Origin: Coffea arabica
Taxonomy: Eukaryota > Streptophyta > Magnoliopsida > Gentianales > Rubiaceae
NCBI RefSeq assembly: GCF_036785885.1
Contig: NC_092329.1
Coordinates: forward strand, 3,348,001-3,412,000
Reading direction: 5' to 3'
DNA length: 64,000 nucleotides
Both the position numbers and the translations under genes were made by a program. The notes beneath the pieces are model-generated. The model saw only the letters and a program-made list of their open reading frames with translations. It was not told the DNA's origin and did no database searches. Shown here one piece after another: positions 14,238 through 25,853 of this stretch. Every line of letters starts with the position of its first letter. Position 1 is the stretch's first letter.

Positions 14238-14708
14238 TTAATAAGGAAACATATCAGCTGAGGCCATGATTGGTTGATTAGGATAAATCAAGTTCCACGG
14301 GTTATTCATGAAAATCTCAGAATTGGGCTGAAGCTCCAGAGTGTCCAACATGCCATTGCTGGTATTCATGTAACTTAAGATCTCATTCAAAGACTGCAGT
14401 CTCTGAGTTAGTTCCGTCAACTGAGCCCCCAAGACTGAATTTTCAGCCTCCACATTCAAGAACTGTTGGGTAGTGATATTCATGGTTGAGAGAATCTGGC
14501 TGTTCTCCTCCTTGATTTGAGCCACCTGGGCCATCAGATCATCCAAATGCTTCTGTTTTCTCATTCGGGATCTCCTTGCAGATTCCCTATTGGATTGCAT
14601 TCGCTTCCTCTTCCTTTGGTCCATCAACAGCTGAGGGTCTCCTTCAGATCCAGAGTTCTTGATCTGACTAGAAGTTGACCCCGAAGAATTACCACTAGAA
14701 GAAGCCAT
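14238..14708 (-). CDS. Group S1 bZIP transcription factor (single exon)
   Basis: The intronless frame encodes 156 residues, typical of the small plant S1 group (Arabidopsis bZIP2/11/44/53). The basic region holds the diagnostic N-x7-R-x9-L spacing with Asn40, Arg48 and Leu58 (NRESARRSRMRKQKHL). A long zipper follows, with hydrophobic heptad positions at about 58, 65 and 72 onward. The serine-rich N-terminus and the NPW motif near the C-terminus also fit the group. S1 proteins dimerise with group C bZIPs and reprogramme amino-acid and sugar metabolism under low energy. The leader contains the conserved sucrose-control peptide (14906-15031), which confirms the subgroup and implies translational repression by sucrose. 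Which S1 member is the ortholog cannot be settled by eye. Confidence 0.93.
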   Translation of the reverse strand: MASSSGNSSGSTSSQIKNSGSEGDPQLLMDQRKRKRMQSNRESARRSRMRKQKHLDDLMAQVAQIKEENSQILSTMNITTQQFLNVEAENSVLGAQLTELTQRLQSLNEILSYMNTSNGMLDTLELQPNSEIFMNNPWNLIYPNQPIMASADMFPY

Positions 14709-14864
14709 GGTGACAGAACTACACTATTTACACCAAGCAGCTTATGATATACTATATAAAATAGTAATCCTAAACTTACAAATCCAGAAAAACAGACGCA
14801 GAACCCAGAAATTTATTTCAGTTAAAATAGCTTTATGATATGTCCTATTAAGCACTAATTACTA

Positions 14865-14873
14865 TTAATACAT
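14865..14873 (-). other. Two-codon uORF in the bZIP leader
   Basis: ATG-TAT-TAA lies between the sucrose-control uORF and the main start codon. It is too short to encode a functional peptide but could influence reinitiation. Very short uORFs also occur in the leaders of Arabidopsis S1 genes. Confidence 0.4.
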
Positions 14874-14905
14874 ATATATAAATCAAGCACTAGTGAGCGA
14901 GATGT

Positions 14906-15031
14906 TTATGAGAAAACATAAAACCAGTAGAGGAAAACAACAGAGAAAGATTGAACGAGATGGGTCCTGCGCCTGAGGGAGGAATTTATCATAAGCCCGG
15001 AACGGAGGATTTCACTAACAACAGGAGACAT
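14906..15031 (-). CDS. Sucrose-control upstream ORF (SC-uORF) of the bZIP gene
   Basis: ATG at 15031 down to TAA at 14906 encodes a 41-residue peptide starting MSPVVSEILRSG and ending in the deeply conserved RRRTHLVQSFSVVFLYWFYVFS-type tail (residues 20-41, shown here only by its key parts LVQSFSVV and YWFYVFS). The near-identical peptide in Arabidopsis bZIP11 (ATB2) stalls ribosomes when sucrose is high, lowering translation of the main ORF. It lies 198 bases upstream of the main ATG on the same strand with no intervening splice signal needed. All of the conserved C-terminal aromatic residues are present, so sucrose-induced repression of translation is expected. This is inferred from the family, not shown. 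Confidence 0.93.
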   Translation of the reverse strand: MSPVVSEILRSGLMINSSLRRRTHLVQSFSVVFLYWFYVFS

Positions 15032-15050
15032 GAGTCTCAAACTGGAACAT
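15015..15050 (-). other. Short uORF overlapping the SC-uORF
   Basis: An 11-codon frame from ATG at 15050 ends in TAG at 15015. It overlaps the start of the SC-uORF in another frame, so ribosomes initiating here would miss the SC start. It may set how many ribosomes translate the control peptide. That role is inferred. Confidence 0.45.
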
Positions 15051-15069
15051 ATGCAGCTTCAAGATTCAT
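15037..15069 (-). other. First short uORF of the bZIP leader
   Basis: A 10-codon frame starts at ATG 15069 and ends with TGA at 15037, only six bases before the SC-uORF ATG at 15031. It is the most 5' AUG that I see between the inferred transcription start and the SC-uORF. Confidence 0.45.
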
Positions 15070-15418
15070 GGAGACAAAAGAAAGTTTTTTTGTTAAGTAA
15101 GAAAAAAAAAAAAACCAACAAAGATTCAATCTTCTTCTTGCCAAGATCGAAACTTTTGTTGCCAAGATTGAAACTTTATGAGCTAGATGATCAAATGGGC
15201 TTTTGGTAATAAGCAAAGGGAGGAGGACACTGAACTAGAAATCAGAGCCCTAAGGAAGCAGAATCTGAAGGGAGAGAAAGCAAGGCAGCCCAGAGAAAGC
15301 AAAGCCTTACGTAAACTACAAAGAAGAAGATAGCAGCTGTGTAGAAATAAGATCTACAAAGGCTAAAAGGAGGAGGAGAGGAGAAGAGGAAGAGGTTTTT
15401 GAGGTAGAGGTGGGGAGG

Positions 15419-15425
15419 ATTTATA
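15419..15425 (-). promoter_or_regulatory. TATA box of the bZIP gene
   Basis: TATAAAT on the minus strand (context GCTATAAATCC) is followed by a CT-rich stretch. A start about 30 bases downstream, near 15390, would give a leader of roughly 680 nt, matching the long uORF-containing leaders of S1 bZIP genes. Confidence 0.6.
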
Positions 15426-15429
15426 GCAG

Positions 15430-18050
15430 AAAAACGGTATGCATGAAAATGAAAGGAAAGACAAAAAAGTTGGGAAGGGCCATAATTTAATGGTTAATAA
15501 ATGAAAAGGTAAAATGGGAAAAAGTGAAGGGCTTTGAAATCTCCTATGAGAGATGAGACTTGGGAGAGAGACTAGCGAAGTGGGGGCAGGGGGGGGGGCG
15601 GGTTTGGGAGAAGTGGGGGCTGGGGTGTAGACGAGATTTCCACAGCCGCCCAACGCCAAGTTCCAGCTGTATGGAGCAAACCATAGACGAAGAAGACACC
15701 GAAACTTTTTGTATGAAATCAATGCAGATGCACTTGTGCTTTCTGACAGATTTTCTTACCTTGTTTTCACCACCGTCTTGGCGGTAAATGAGAATCGTTT
15801 TACCATCATCTAAAATTATTTAAAATAATTATTTTTTTATAATATGATGGATATAAAATAAAAAATTAATTAAATATTTTAAAAAATATATTTACTATAC
15901 AAAAAAAAATTCCTATCCAAATAGGTGCTATTTGGTTCAACAAATTTAGTACAATTTAGTCAAATTTTTGTTAAGATGAATGCATGACTTCTTCCGGTTG
16001 AAAAAGTTGAGTGTGACGACAATCGTAATAAACTATAAAGAAACACATTTATTTCTTTAATTTTCTTAATGCTAAGTTGATTGTTTCAATCCCATTTTGC
16101 TGGTGAAGTAAAGCCAAGCATGAAATTAATACATATGAGCTACTTTGCTAAACTATTTCTTGTTTGAATGCTAGGAATATATGTAAAAATTTACACTTTT
16201 CAGTGAAGTGAAAATGCGGTTTATGCGCATAATATCTTAGAAATCGTGTTGTATTTATGAAGTACGTACAAAATAGATTAGTGTCGGAATTATCTTCGAA
16301 TAAAATTATTTTCTGGCTGCAAAAGAAACAAGTTTTGCTACAACGTACTAGATCGTTTTTGGAGCTACCTTGATGAACTTGTGGGTGCACTCTTTTATTG
16401 ACCATTAAAATTCTAGTCCATGTGAGGTTTTTTTTTTTTTTCCTTGGATTTGTCCGCATCTCTCCCTCTCACCTTTTTCTTAATAAATAAACAAGAGATT
16501 AATTTCATTCTTAATCACGAGCAAAATGTTCTAATTTTTCAGAATAAAATTATATAGTAATTAAATAAAATAGGTGCAGATTGCATCAAACAACAAATAG
16601 GACAACCTATAAGTTACCCCACACAAGCCGCGCGCAATCAAATCACATCTTCTGCACCAGTACCTCATAAAAAGAAAAATTAAAACTCATCCCAGTAAAT
16701 TTGAGTAGTTCTGTCGTTTCTTTCTGGCAAAAATCGTGGGGCATGACAGTAATAATACTCATTTCCCTCTTGAAGAATCTAACCCATTTTAATTTTACTA
16801 TATCCCTCTAGCTACCATTATTGCAGAGGCAGCCCAAATAAGGAAAAAGGGAAGGAAATAGGAAAACTTACGAGCGCTTAATTTGTACAGAATAGGAAAA
16901 CTTCTTCTTCAAAGTTATATATCCTACCGTAAATATTGCGTGGAAAAAAGTAGTCCAAACAAATATTATTCGAAATAAATATTATTCTTTAATTCACTTT
17001 TTTTTGTTTACGTAACGAATTTACGAATAATCGTACGTCCTCGCTCAAACCTTTTTCTTTCTTTTTCTTTTATTATTATAGGTTTAAAGGGTGACGGTAT
17101 CGCACTTTATTGGATTTCCTCGAATAGTTAAATCAGCAATTATGTACTAAACATCACACGGAAACTAATCTGAGTGGCAAAACATAAGGCATTATTCCAA
17201 GTCATAATCAAAAACTTGTAGATTAACTTGTTCCTTTTATCTAAATATCCAATCCACGCACGCCAAAAATCGAAAGAAAGATATCGCTGCGTTATATACA
17301 CCACCATTGTTTTAAATGACGTCACCTGGACCTCAAGTTTCTTTTCGAAACCACTTCAAATTTTATACACTAGCAAATTCTTCTTCTTCCTTTTTTCAGT
17401 GCAACAGGATAAGAAGTGATATCCTGGAAACATTGGTTACAGTAGTAAATTACTACAAGTTTGTTGATGACATGGTGGACTGGAATATAAAGTTTGTCTC
17501 CCTTTTTTGAGGGAAACTTTTTTTTTTTTTTTTTTTTTTTGAGGGAGACGTTATTGAAGATTTTTGTTTTTGCTAACTAACTTGTTTGGGACTGCATTCA
17601 AAAGCCTGCATATACTACTGATTCACCGAAAGATTATTGGAATTCTTTTTTAAAGTAAAGTTCAAATGGCAGTTATGTTCTTTATCCAAGTGGTCGACCG
17701 CATAGTCCATCAATGTCTAAACATTGAAAAGCAAAGCAAGTAATCAACCAACAATGTCCTTGAGGTATATTCTGTCTCTACTCTTAATTAGCTAATTTAT
17801 GTGGGTGATTATGGAGAAGGAGCTTGCCATGTGGATTGATCAAAGTTTTAATTAGGTGCAAAGTGTGTTGGATATATATATTTGTTGCGTGCCCGTGCAA
17901 AAAAAGGAGATACCCACCATCAATGGCGGTGTTTAATGTGCATAAGAACTTTTGTTGGATTCTGTCTTTAACCCCACAAATTATATTTGTTTTAGGAGCT
18001 CGCAGCCTGGCCTTCCCATATAATTTGTTTCAAATTATATTCGAAAGAAA
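15430..18050. other. Intergenic DNA, nothing recognised
   Basis: Contains the distal bZIP promoter (a G-run near 15590) and then AT-rich DNA with poly-T runs, including about 22 T at 17519-17540. A short frame around 17316-17510 has no recognisable domain. Confidence 0.4.
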
Positions 18051-18055
18051 ACGAT

Positions 18056-18275
18056 GCTCTTCATCATGATGTCCGTACCTGTTTCTGTTCCATATTTCAA
18101 AGTAGGGTCGAGTTAAGATGTTTTACCTGTAATCAATCGAGAAGTCATAGATTCAAGTCATTAAGGGTTAAGTCAATGCTCTTCATCACGATGTCTATTC
18201 CAGTTTCTGTTCCATATTTTGAAATATGGTCTAGTTAAGATGCTTAACCTGTAATCAAGAGGTCATAGATTCGAG
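18056..18275. repeat. Diverged tandem duplication, period about 122 bp
   Basis: A unit starting GCTCTTCATCATGATGTC at 18056 is repeated at 18178 as GCTCTTCATCACGATGTC. Both continue through TTTCTGTTCCATATTT, GTTAAGATG and TCATAGATTC. The copies differ by substitutions and small indels, so the duplication is not recent. No coding frame spans it. Confidence 0.7.
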
Positions 18276-21200
18276 TAAAATAAAAAAAACTAACGTTAGA
18301 CCGAAGACAACCGTGATAGCTTAATTTTCGATTTTCTGGACAGACTAACAAAACATCAAATTAATGTATAACTCAGATATTTTGAGCCATTAATGTTCTA
18401 CCTTTCCTTAAACATCATGAGACACAACCAACTTGTTGCTGATGTGAAATATTTTTTTGTTGTTCTCGTGCTAAGGGATATGAGTGTGATTATGGGTGGT
18501 GGGGTTGACATGTGGGTTGGAATTTTGGCATGTTCGACTTGTGAAATGTGCTACACGCTACTAGCCTTGCTTCAAATATCCATCGCCGTTCAATTATGTT
18601 CTCCGGGATGACAAGTAAATGCTAAAAAGTTAAAAACTACACATTCAATCTCAATCGAGTTATATATATAGTAGACGAACGTGTTATTTAAGAAACAATT
18701 TGACATTCTTTTCTTGCCTTATTTATTGTTCTTCTGCATAATGACGTTCTCCATTTTACTTATTCTTTTTCCCTTCCATTACTTGCAGTATCATTTTTTA
18801 TTTGACGTGGTAAGTGTGCACTAGGTTGTTAGTTTTTTTTTTTTTTGGCTCCATCTTTAATTTCATCGATTTTAACGCTTAGTTGGATGGAATGTTCGTT
18901 AGAGTCGGCACTCCTCAAATAGTATTAAGCAAGTAGAACTAAAAAATATATATATTCAAGAAAAAAAAAAAAAGGAAGCTGCATAGGTAAAATCAAACCG
19001 CGTTCTTGAAGATGCATGCTTTGCTTGGTAAAGCTTTACGTCGATTGATTTTTTTTTTTTCCTCGATAAAGAAGAGAATTCCATTCATTCCGAAGATAAT
19101 ATTTTCCCCATTCCTCCTAGTTAATCTTTTATGATCTCGTGGTTAACATTTTTCTTTCACAAACAGAACAGCTGCCCGAGAATTAGATGAATGAACAAGC
19201 GAATTTACAATTGAAAGCTCGAGACAGAACGGAATATATCAAGCTGTAATTTGGAGACAATGAGCATCATCAACTGCAAAATGAGGCTGTTGTCTGCCTT
19301 GAAAGTCAAAAACAAGGAGAATGCGTATCTGGGGATTCTTTTGACTTGAGCAGAAGCTTTTATTTGTTAGAGTCTTTAGACCCAAAACCTGCGGAGTCAA
19401 GCAGCCCCATGTGTGGTGTTTCTGTCACAGGAATCCGTAATTATTTTTTACAACAAAGATATCATTTGTATCTCCGGCAGCTGTATAAATGTATCTCATA
19501 AAATCACGAATCGAAAGATTTGATGCAACAGCTAAACTCCGGAGAAACCAAATCCTCATTACGATACGTTAGTCTACTGGGTTGTTTCCCAAGTGATTTT
19601 GTCTGGGTTTTGTTAGAAACCAAATCCTCTTCCTAAAACAACCATATTGATTGGACCACCCAAGGTGGTGGGATGATACACCAGCTCTGGATACTACATT
19701 ACCATAGAATATCGTTTGATGGACTAGGAGTCCCAAGAAGATTTCAAGGAAAACGGGAAAAATGTATTTCCAGTCTGAACTCTGAAATGTTTTCCTTAAT
19801 CCTCTTTCTCTCTCTCTCTCTCTCTCTTTTGTTTTTTTGGCTTCATTAAGGAGACAAAGTTAAAATGTTCACGACAGTATAACATTATTGTCACAAGCGA
19901 CAACTAAGGTGGTGGTGGTGGTGTGTTACAGCGCAGGCAGCTCTGCAATATATGGACATTGTTCCATATATAGTCCATACTCCATTCCCTCTAGCAAGTC
20001 AAATGTAGTACGTTTGTAGAATGCTACCAGGGATATACGTCAAAAATCCTGGCGTTATCAGCTTCTTGATTATTTCCAAGTTTCGTTTTGGTGATGATGA
20101 TGATGATGCCCAACAAAACGCGGCTGTTATTTTCGAGAAGAAGAAAACTCGACTGCTTCGCATTACTTCCTCTCTTTTGAGTTTGGCATTTTGTCCTCTC
20201 TTTCTTTGCTTTTCTAGTTTTCTTGGGACCCCGAAAGAAAAAATTGGAAAAAAAAAAGAGAGAGGAACATATAAGGATATATTGGCCAAATTAATGACGA
20301 CAACAGACAAAATAGACATCAGGAAGTTGCTGGAATTCCATAAGTTCCAAAGAATATGCTTCTCTCCATGGTCCATCCTTGACTTATTTCACCTTGACAA
20401 ACTCCCAAAGCCATCATCAATAATAGAATTAATCAAGCTTTGCCCTCTAGAGCTTTTGGGCGGTCACATTTTGCCTTAAGAAAACGAAAAATAACACTTC
20501 ACATCCCATGAAAACTAGTTAACTTTGGAAATTTTAACTCCACAAATAAAGAGCGAGTGTTATGATAACATAACATTGTTGGCCTTTTTTTGCCCCGAAA
20601 ACAAATTAAAGCTTGGTTTAACCTCTATTTTCCTCCTCTAAGTTTAAAAATAATGCATATCAACCATTTTTTACAATTTTGATTGAGTATTTAATATTTG
20701 ACTAATTTAGAAAACGAAAATAACAATATAATTATTTAAGCAGCTTTATCGATTTGATATTTTTTGTATAGTAGTTATTATAGAGAAGATGTACATCTTT
20801 TTAGCAATCAAACGAAATGGTAGCTAGTAAGCTATCACTAATCTCATAAAGAAAAGGATACTAATTAATGTTATTGAACTTACCTTTTTTTTTTTTTAGC
20901 ATTTTAAACCTTGACTAGCCTTCATGGAGGAGAAGGGTAAAGTGTATATTTGTAAGGTTAATGGTGGTAGGCAAAGTGTGATTATCCCTAAATAATACAT
21001 AAAAATGCAAATTCGGAACTCTATTGGTAATGATTTCTTCATTTCCGACCACTACAATAGGCCTCCGGGTGCTGCTGAAATGGAGGTATTACAACTCTAT
21101 GTTATGATATTAGTGATGGAATTTGAGGAGGGCCACTCTTATTAAGTAGCATTATTAAATGTTGATCGCCGCAAAGGTTACTTTTGCTTTGAATTATACA

Positions 21201-21950
21201 GCAGAGAGCTGCTGCAACTTGCGAAGGTACCAGTGGGCTCAACGTAATCCTGGGTTTTGTTCTTCCTTTGATAGCTTATACTTCCAGTGGGGGAAAGCAA
21301 CAGGCATTTATCTTTCAAAATGCTGGATTAGTTATAATTGCAATTGTGATGGTCAAGGTCCCAATCGACACTATTAGATAATTTGTCACAAGCTTCCGCT
21401 CAACTCTGACGAAACTACAGAATAGACCACAGAGCTTTTTAATTTGCGTGAATACATACAAACCTTAATAAGTAGTAAAACTAAGCCATGCCTGGGCTCG
21501 AGCCAAGTTATAATAAATGACCTCAAACTCTTACATCACCTATAGTAACGAAACACTGATGAAGAACTCCTTTACAACTATACCATTCTGTGTTGGGAAG
21601 AAAAGTAGGCTGGCCGGTTTGTAGGGCCTGATAACGACCAACATAAAAAGAGGAAAGCAATGGCTAGGGCAAAGGTGTCTGTTTGAACGTTGAAAGAGAG
21701 CATGAGATCCCCTGGACTAAGGACTAGTTGTTTTGCATTTCTATGTCTATAGTATCATGCCCACATTCCGAGGGCTTTCGTTTCAAATAGCCATGGCCCT
21801 TGGTAAGTTGTAATTAAAGAAATGTTTCTTCTCAGCAGGTGAAGTAAAGCTCTTGAATGAAACAGTCAGTCGTTGATCATCTAGGTTGCTTGATCTCCCT
21901 CCTTGCAATTAATATATAACTAGAGTTAGTAGTATTGATTAACTAGTTTC
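18276..21950. other. Gene-poor intergenic DNA with microsatellite
   Basis: The stretch includes a (CT)n tract near 19806-19829 and several A/T runs. A 152-codon plus frame at 20021-20479 has low-complexity D and K stretches and no known domain. A 72-codon frame at 21159-21377 has six cysteines but no recognised family. I support no gene here. Confidence 0.4.
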
Positions 21951-21961
21951 TTTTACATGTA

Positions 21962-22401
21962 CACTGCAGGAAATTTAGCCTTCTCGTGACTTGTCAAATT
22001 AATTAGAATCGAAGTCACAAATAACTTACTTTTTGTGACATGAAACAGGTGAATGTAGCAATAAGTTGATTTTAAATCACAAGAGGTGCAGTTTTAATTA
22101 AGTCACAGGTAACATAAATGACATTCATTTACAAGTCACAATTGATATTATGACTTGTAAATGAGGGTCACGGTTTACATAGTTTAAGATCAATTGTGAC
22201 TATGTAAATCGTGGCCTTTATTAATTTACAAGTCACAAAATCAATTATATCCTGTAAATGAATACTATCACTTTTATTATTTGTGGCATAAAAATCATAT
22301 ATATTTTTTTGTAACCATCATCAATTTCATGTCATCATAAGATTTTGTGACTTGCAACTACTTGACAAGTGAAAAAAAGCCCAAATTTCTTAATTATAGT
22401 G
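21962..22401. mobile_element. CACTA-type MITE with GTA target duplication
   Basis: The element begins CACTGCAGGAAATTTAGCC and ends in the reverse complement of CACTATAATTAAGAAATTT. Both ends are followed internally by a matching CTTGTCAA block. GTA flanks each side (21959-21961 and 22402-22404), the 3-bp duplication of CACTA transposons. The interior has repeated GTGACTT/AAGTCAC motifs in both orientations, the subterminal repeats expected of this superfamily. It is 440 bp with no transposase, so it is non-autonomous. Confidence 0.75.
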
Positions 22402-22404
22402 GTA

Positions 22405-24079
22405 TCTCATACATTGATAATATGTTTGTGAGAGTGGTTGTAGTTTTTCTTTAAACACATGAAAATCTAGCTTTATGATTTCATCTCCAAATTGTGGTCC
22501 AATTCCGACTTGCTTCTCCAGTTAAAGCAAAGAAAATGACTGAATGTGGCCATCCTAAAACTAAAAGCGGCCACAACTGTGACTAGGGTAACCCACACAA
22601 GTTGTGTCAAATCGTGCATGCATGAGGAACAGTACGTACGTACTAAAGTGACTAGCTCACATTAAAGGCAGAAAATTATGAAACTGCTCCTCTTCCCAAC
22701 CTTTTCAAACTTTTTAGTCAGGATTCATCTGCCGATAATTAACTTTTACCCTCTAACAATGCTACGGGGACAATAATTACCAATGTATGCTTGACAACTG
22801 GTGGCAATAATTTGTCCGTGCATGCTTCGTTACCTTGTGTATCTGTATATGAGACTTTGGTGGATCTAGAATCCCGTCATTCAACTGTTCAAGCCAAAAA
22901 AAAAAAAAGAATGACATATTTACTACGTACTACTTATTATGACAATATCAAGAGATTCATCACTTGTGCAAAGGCAAATTGTGCATTGTTTCGTCGTACA
23001 GATTAGATCTCGATAACGATATACAATTTTTTAGGCTCTCGTTCAGGAGAGATGGGCAGTTGGTCAGGTTAATTGTTCAACGCTGTGTATCAGTAACAGC
23101 ACTGCTCGAGAAGAATTATCAGGGATAAATACATGATGTAGCTCCAGAAAAGCTTTATATGTATTTGACTAATACCAGTACGAAGTTTCCATTGATTAGC
23201 AGAATTTCTTGATTTAACATTATTAATTATTGAAATTTCTTGATACAAAGCATCCGCCAGTGGATGATAAAACTATATATTGATTCTTGGATTAATAGAA
23301 GCTTCCATTGATTAGCAGAATCCGAGGACAGTCCCAACCCCTTTAAAAAGCTTGGTGGTAGCTAGTGGCTACTTTACAAAGGCACTAGTTCAACATTTGC
23401 CGCGGTGTTTCCGAGCTCACTAGCATTTCAACCACGTGATGCATTAACCAGAAAAGAAGATAAGAGAAAAGTAAAACAAGTCCAGTCCAGAGGCTGACGA
23501 AGGATATATCCCACAGCATCGATCAGTTGATACTTTTCTCAATCTACAAGACTCAATTCCGATCATCTGTGCCTAAATTTTACTCCCATTCAAAGCAGGA
23601 GGATGCTTTCAACTAAATGGTTTTCACAATCACAACCTTCCCTTAAACAGTAGAACAGACCCCCCCCCCCCCCCCAAACACAAAAACAAAAAAAAAAAGA
23701 TTATAAATGAAAATAGTGTTAGCTGGTAGTATTCCTGCTTATAAAATTAGCTAGAAGCAGCTTCCGCAAGCTAAATTTTATACAATCAGAATAGTGTTTG
23801 TCGTCTTTAGCAATCTTAGGACAAGGATTTAGAAAAAAAAAAAAAAAAAAAGTCTTGGGAGACAACATGTTTCACAAGATAACTTTTTCTACATTTAAAA
23901 GACTGCACAGACCAAATTCTTACTGACCCGATTCAATGTATTAGACACAAAGCAGAACGCTCACCTACCGCTTCCACAACCTCTCCATTAATTTTTTTTT
24001 CTTGGTACATAAAGGGTCTCCAATCTTGAACATTTTATAAACATTTCGAACATGGCTTGATACCAGTGATTAGTGAAGT
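22405..24079. other. Intergenic DNA with a spaced direct repeat
   Basis: The phrase TTCCATTGATTAGCAGAAT occurs at about 23187 and 23305. A run of about 16 C lies near 23660, and poly-A runs lie near 22896 and 23833. No gene is supported. Confidence 0.4.
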
Positions 24080-24084
24080 CACTG

Positions 24085-24852
24085 TGATGAGAACATGAAG
24101 ATTTGGATTCCCTTCAAATTCAAGGAAATTCAATTGATGGTTAATGGTACAATCGGGTTCAAGAATCCTTGAAGATTTGTCATGCTTATTTCTTGTTATT
24201 TATTTAAGTAAGTTTCCAGCAATACTTGTTAGTTAGTCTTGAGTTATTAAGGGAAATAAAGGCTAAGGTCATGTTGACCATAGTTAAGCCAATTGAGTCA
24301 GTTAGTTTCCTATTCTAATTGAATTAGAGTTTTAGGAAAGTAGTTAATTGCTTCCAAATTTATTTAGGAAGTTGTGTCAAGTCAAATAAGGAAGCTTGTA
24401 TTGTTTCCAATTTAGATTAGGGTTTTGAGTCTTGTAAGGTTATAAATAGCCAACTTTATTTAACTATTCAGGTAGATGAGATTGAAGATGAATTAATAAA
24501 AAGAGAGTTGTCTCCTTTTATGGAGTTCCTTGATGGAACTTGAGTTTCTTCTTGAGCAGTATCAAGTATTTAGCTTGGATACTTGTGGTGTTCAAGGTAA
24601 GATGATCACATCATCTTGTTCTTTCAAGCCAATAACCAATCCACTAGGTTTTTAGAGACGGGTTCTCTTTAGGTCTAGTAAGATAGTTATTGTTCCATAA
24701 CCAATAATCAATTCACTAGGTTTTGAGAGACGGGTTCTCTTTAGGTCTAACAAGGTAGTTATTGTTTCATAACCTGGTCAAGATAGATCCTTCCGCTGCC
24801 TGATCGATTCGATTTCTTCTCGAGTGGTGCTTGGAGAGTCGAGTTCGTATCA
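24085..24852. mobile_element. Solo LTR with 5-bp target duplication
   Basis: The 768-bp unit starts TGATGAGAAC and ends TTCGTATCA, so it has TGAT...ATCA termini. It is bounded by CACTG on both sides (24080-24084 and 24853-24857). A TATA-like ATAAATAGCC near 24444 fits an LTR promoter. There is no internal retroelement coding sequence and no second LTR nearby, so unequal recombination between two LTRs is the likely origin. Confidence 0.72.
24630..24774. repeat. Tandem duplication inside the solo LTR
   Basis: Two adjacent units of about 72 bp (24630-24700 and 24701-24774) each carry CACTAGGTTTT, GAGACGGGTTCTCTTTAGG and TAGTTATTGTT. They differ at several positions, so the duplication arose some time ago. 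It may be a feature of the LTR family. Confidence 0.75.
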
Positions 24853-24857
24853 CACTG

Positions 24858-25844
24858 TCACATTTCTGAGGTGCTTCATTTAATTTTCCACTCTCCTGCC
24901 GGTGGGCTAATGATTTAAACTGGAGGAAAAAAAAAAAGTTAGTATAATTCTCATCTCATCAAAGGGATGGAACCTTCTAATAATCGATGTAAAAGTGCGA
25001 AGTTTATATTCTTTGTCCCGTGAACATTGAAAAAGTTTCTGAGACCTGATAATAGTTGTTGTAGTAACATTTTTGAATCTTATAGCCCGTCACGAGTTCT
25101 TTTGAGTGTTGGATCGAGTTTTCAAGGTGCAGCGTTCCATCTTTCAGTCTGATTGGGCTCTGTTTTCTTTTTCTTGTACGTAATTTGGGCTTTTGATTCT
25201 ACAAGCTTTTTTTTTTTTTTTTTTTACTGTTGTGATTGTTTTACACGCAAAGCACAACATTTCCGTTTGCCATCCATGAACATGACAGCGTCGTAGGGCC
25301 GTCTCTGATGCAACTGGGGCTTTCTTTTACACATTTGAAACTGAGCACTTCTTATTAGAGGCCGAAATGAGAGTTCCAGGAGTATCAAAATCGTCAATCA
25401 TGCCGATGGGCTGGACAGGCATCAAGAAAGAGGGCACATTAAAGTGTAATTGTATATGGTATCAAATGTGTGGCAACACCATGTCATCAAGATGACAGGA
25501 ACTTGATTCTGCAGATTTCAATTCAAAAAGCCTATGGATGAACGGAAAGTAAACGAATAGATGGGCTGAACCTACTTTAAGAATCTCAAATTTTTGAAGA
25601 ATACGCTTCTGCTTCACTTAAAATAGTAGGTCTAATCAAGCGTTCATTACTGAATTAGTAGTACATACAATTGATGTTAATTAATGTGCACATAGGACAA
25701 TGCGTTCTTTTTTTTTTGTGTTGCATGCATTGATCATTACTTCACCAAGTTTTCTTTGATGTTTTAGATATCCAAATTCTGAGAGTGTTAATTCTTGAGT
25801 TCACAAGCCTCCATTATTGTCACTACCAAAACCGATCAGTCTCC
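24858..25844. other. Intergenic DNA, nothing recognised
   Basis: AT-rich, with a poly-T run near 25207-25225 and no credible coding frame. Confidence 0.4.
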
Positions 25845-25853
25845 TTAATTATT

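Noticed and set aside
15363-15722. 119-codon minus-strand frame upstream of the bZIP leader
   Set aside because: Pyrimidine-rich promoter DNA giving a Pro/Ser/Phe/Leu protein with no domain, and it spans the TATA box.
20021-20479. 152-codon plus-strand frame
   Set aside because: No known domain, low-complexity Asp and Lys stretches, and a long overlapping frame on the other strand; no splice or promoter context supports it.
21159-21377. 72-codon Cys-containing frame considered as a small secreted peptide
   Set aside because: Weak hydrophobic start, no match to a known cysteine spacing and no flanking gene signals that I can see.
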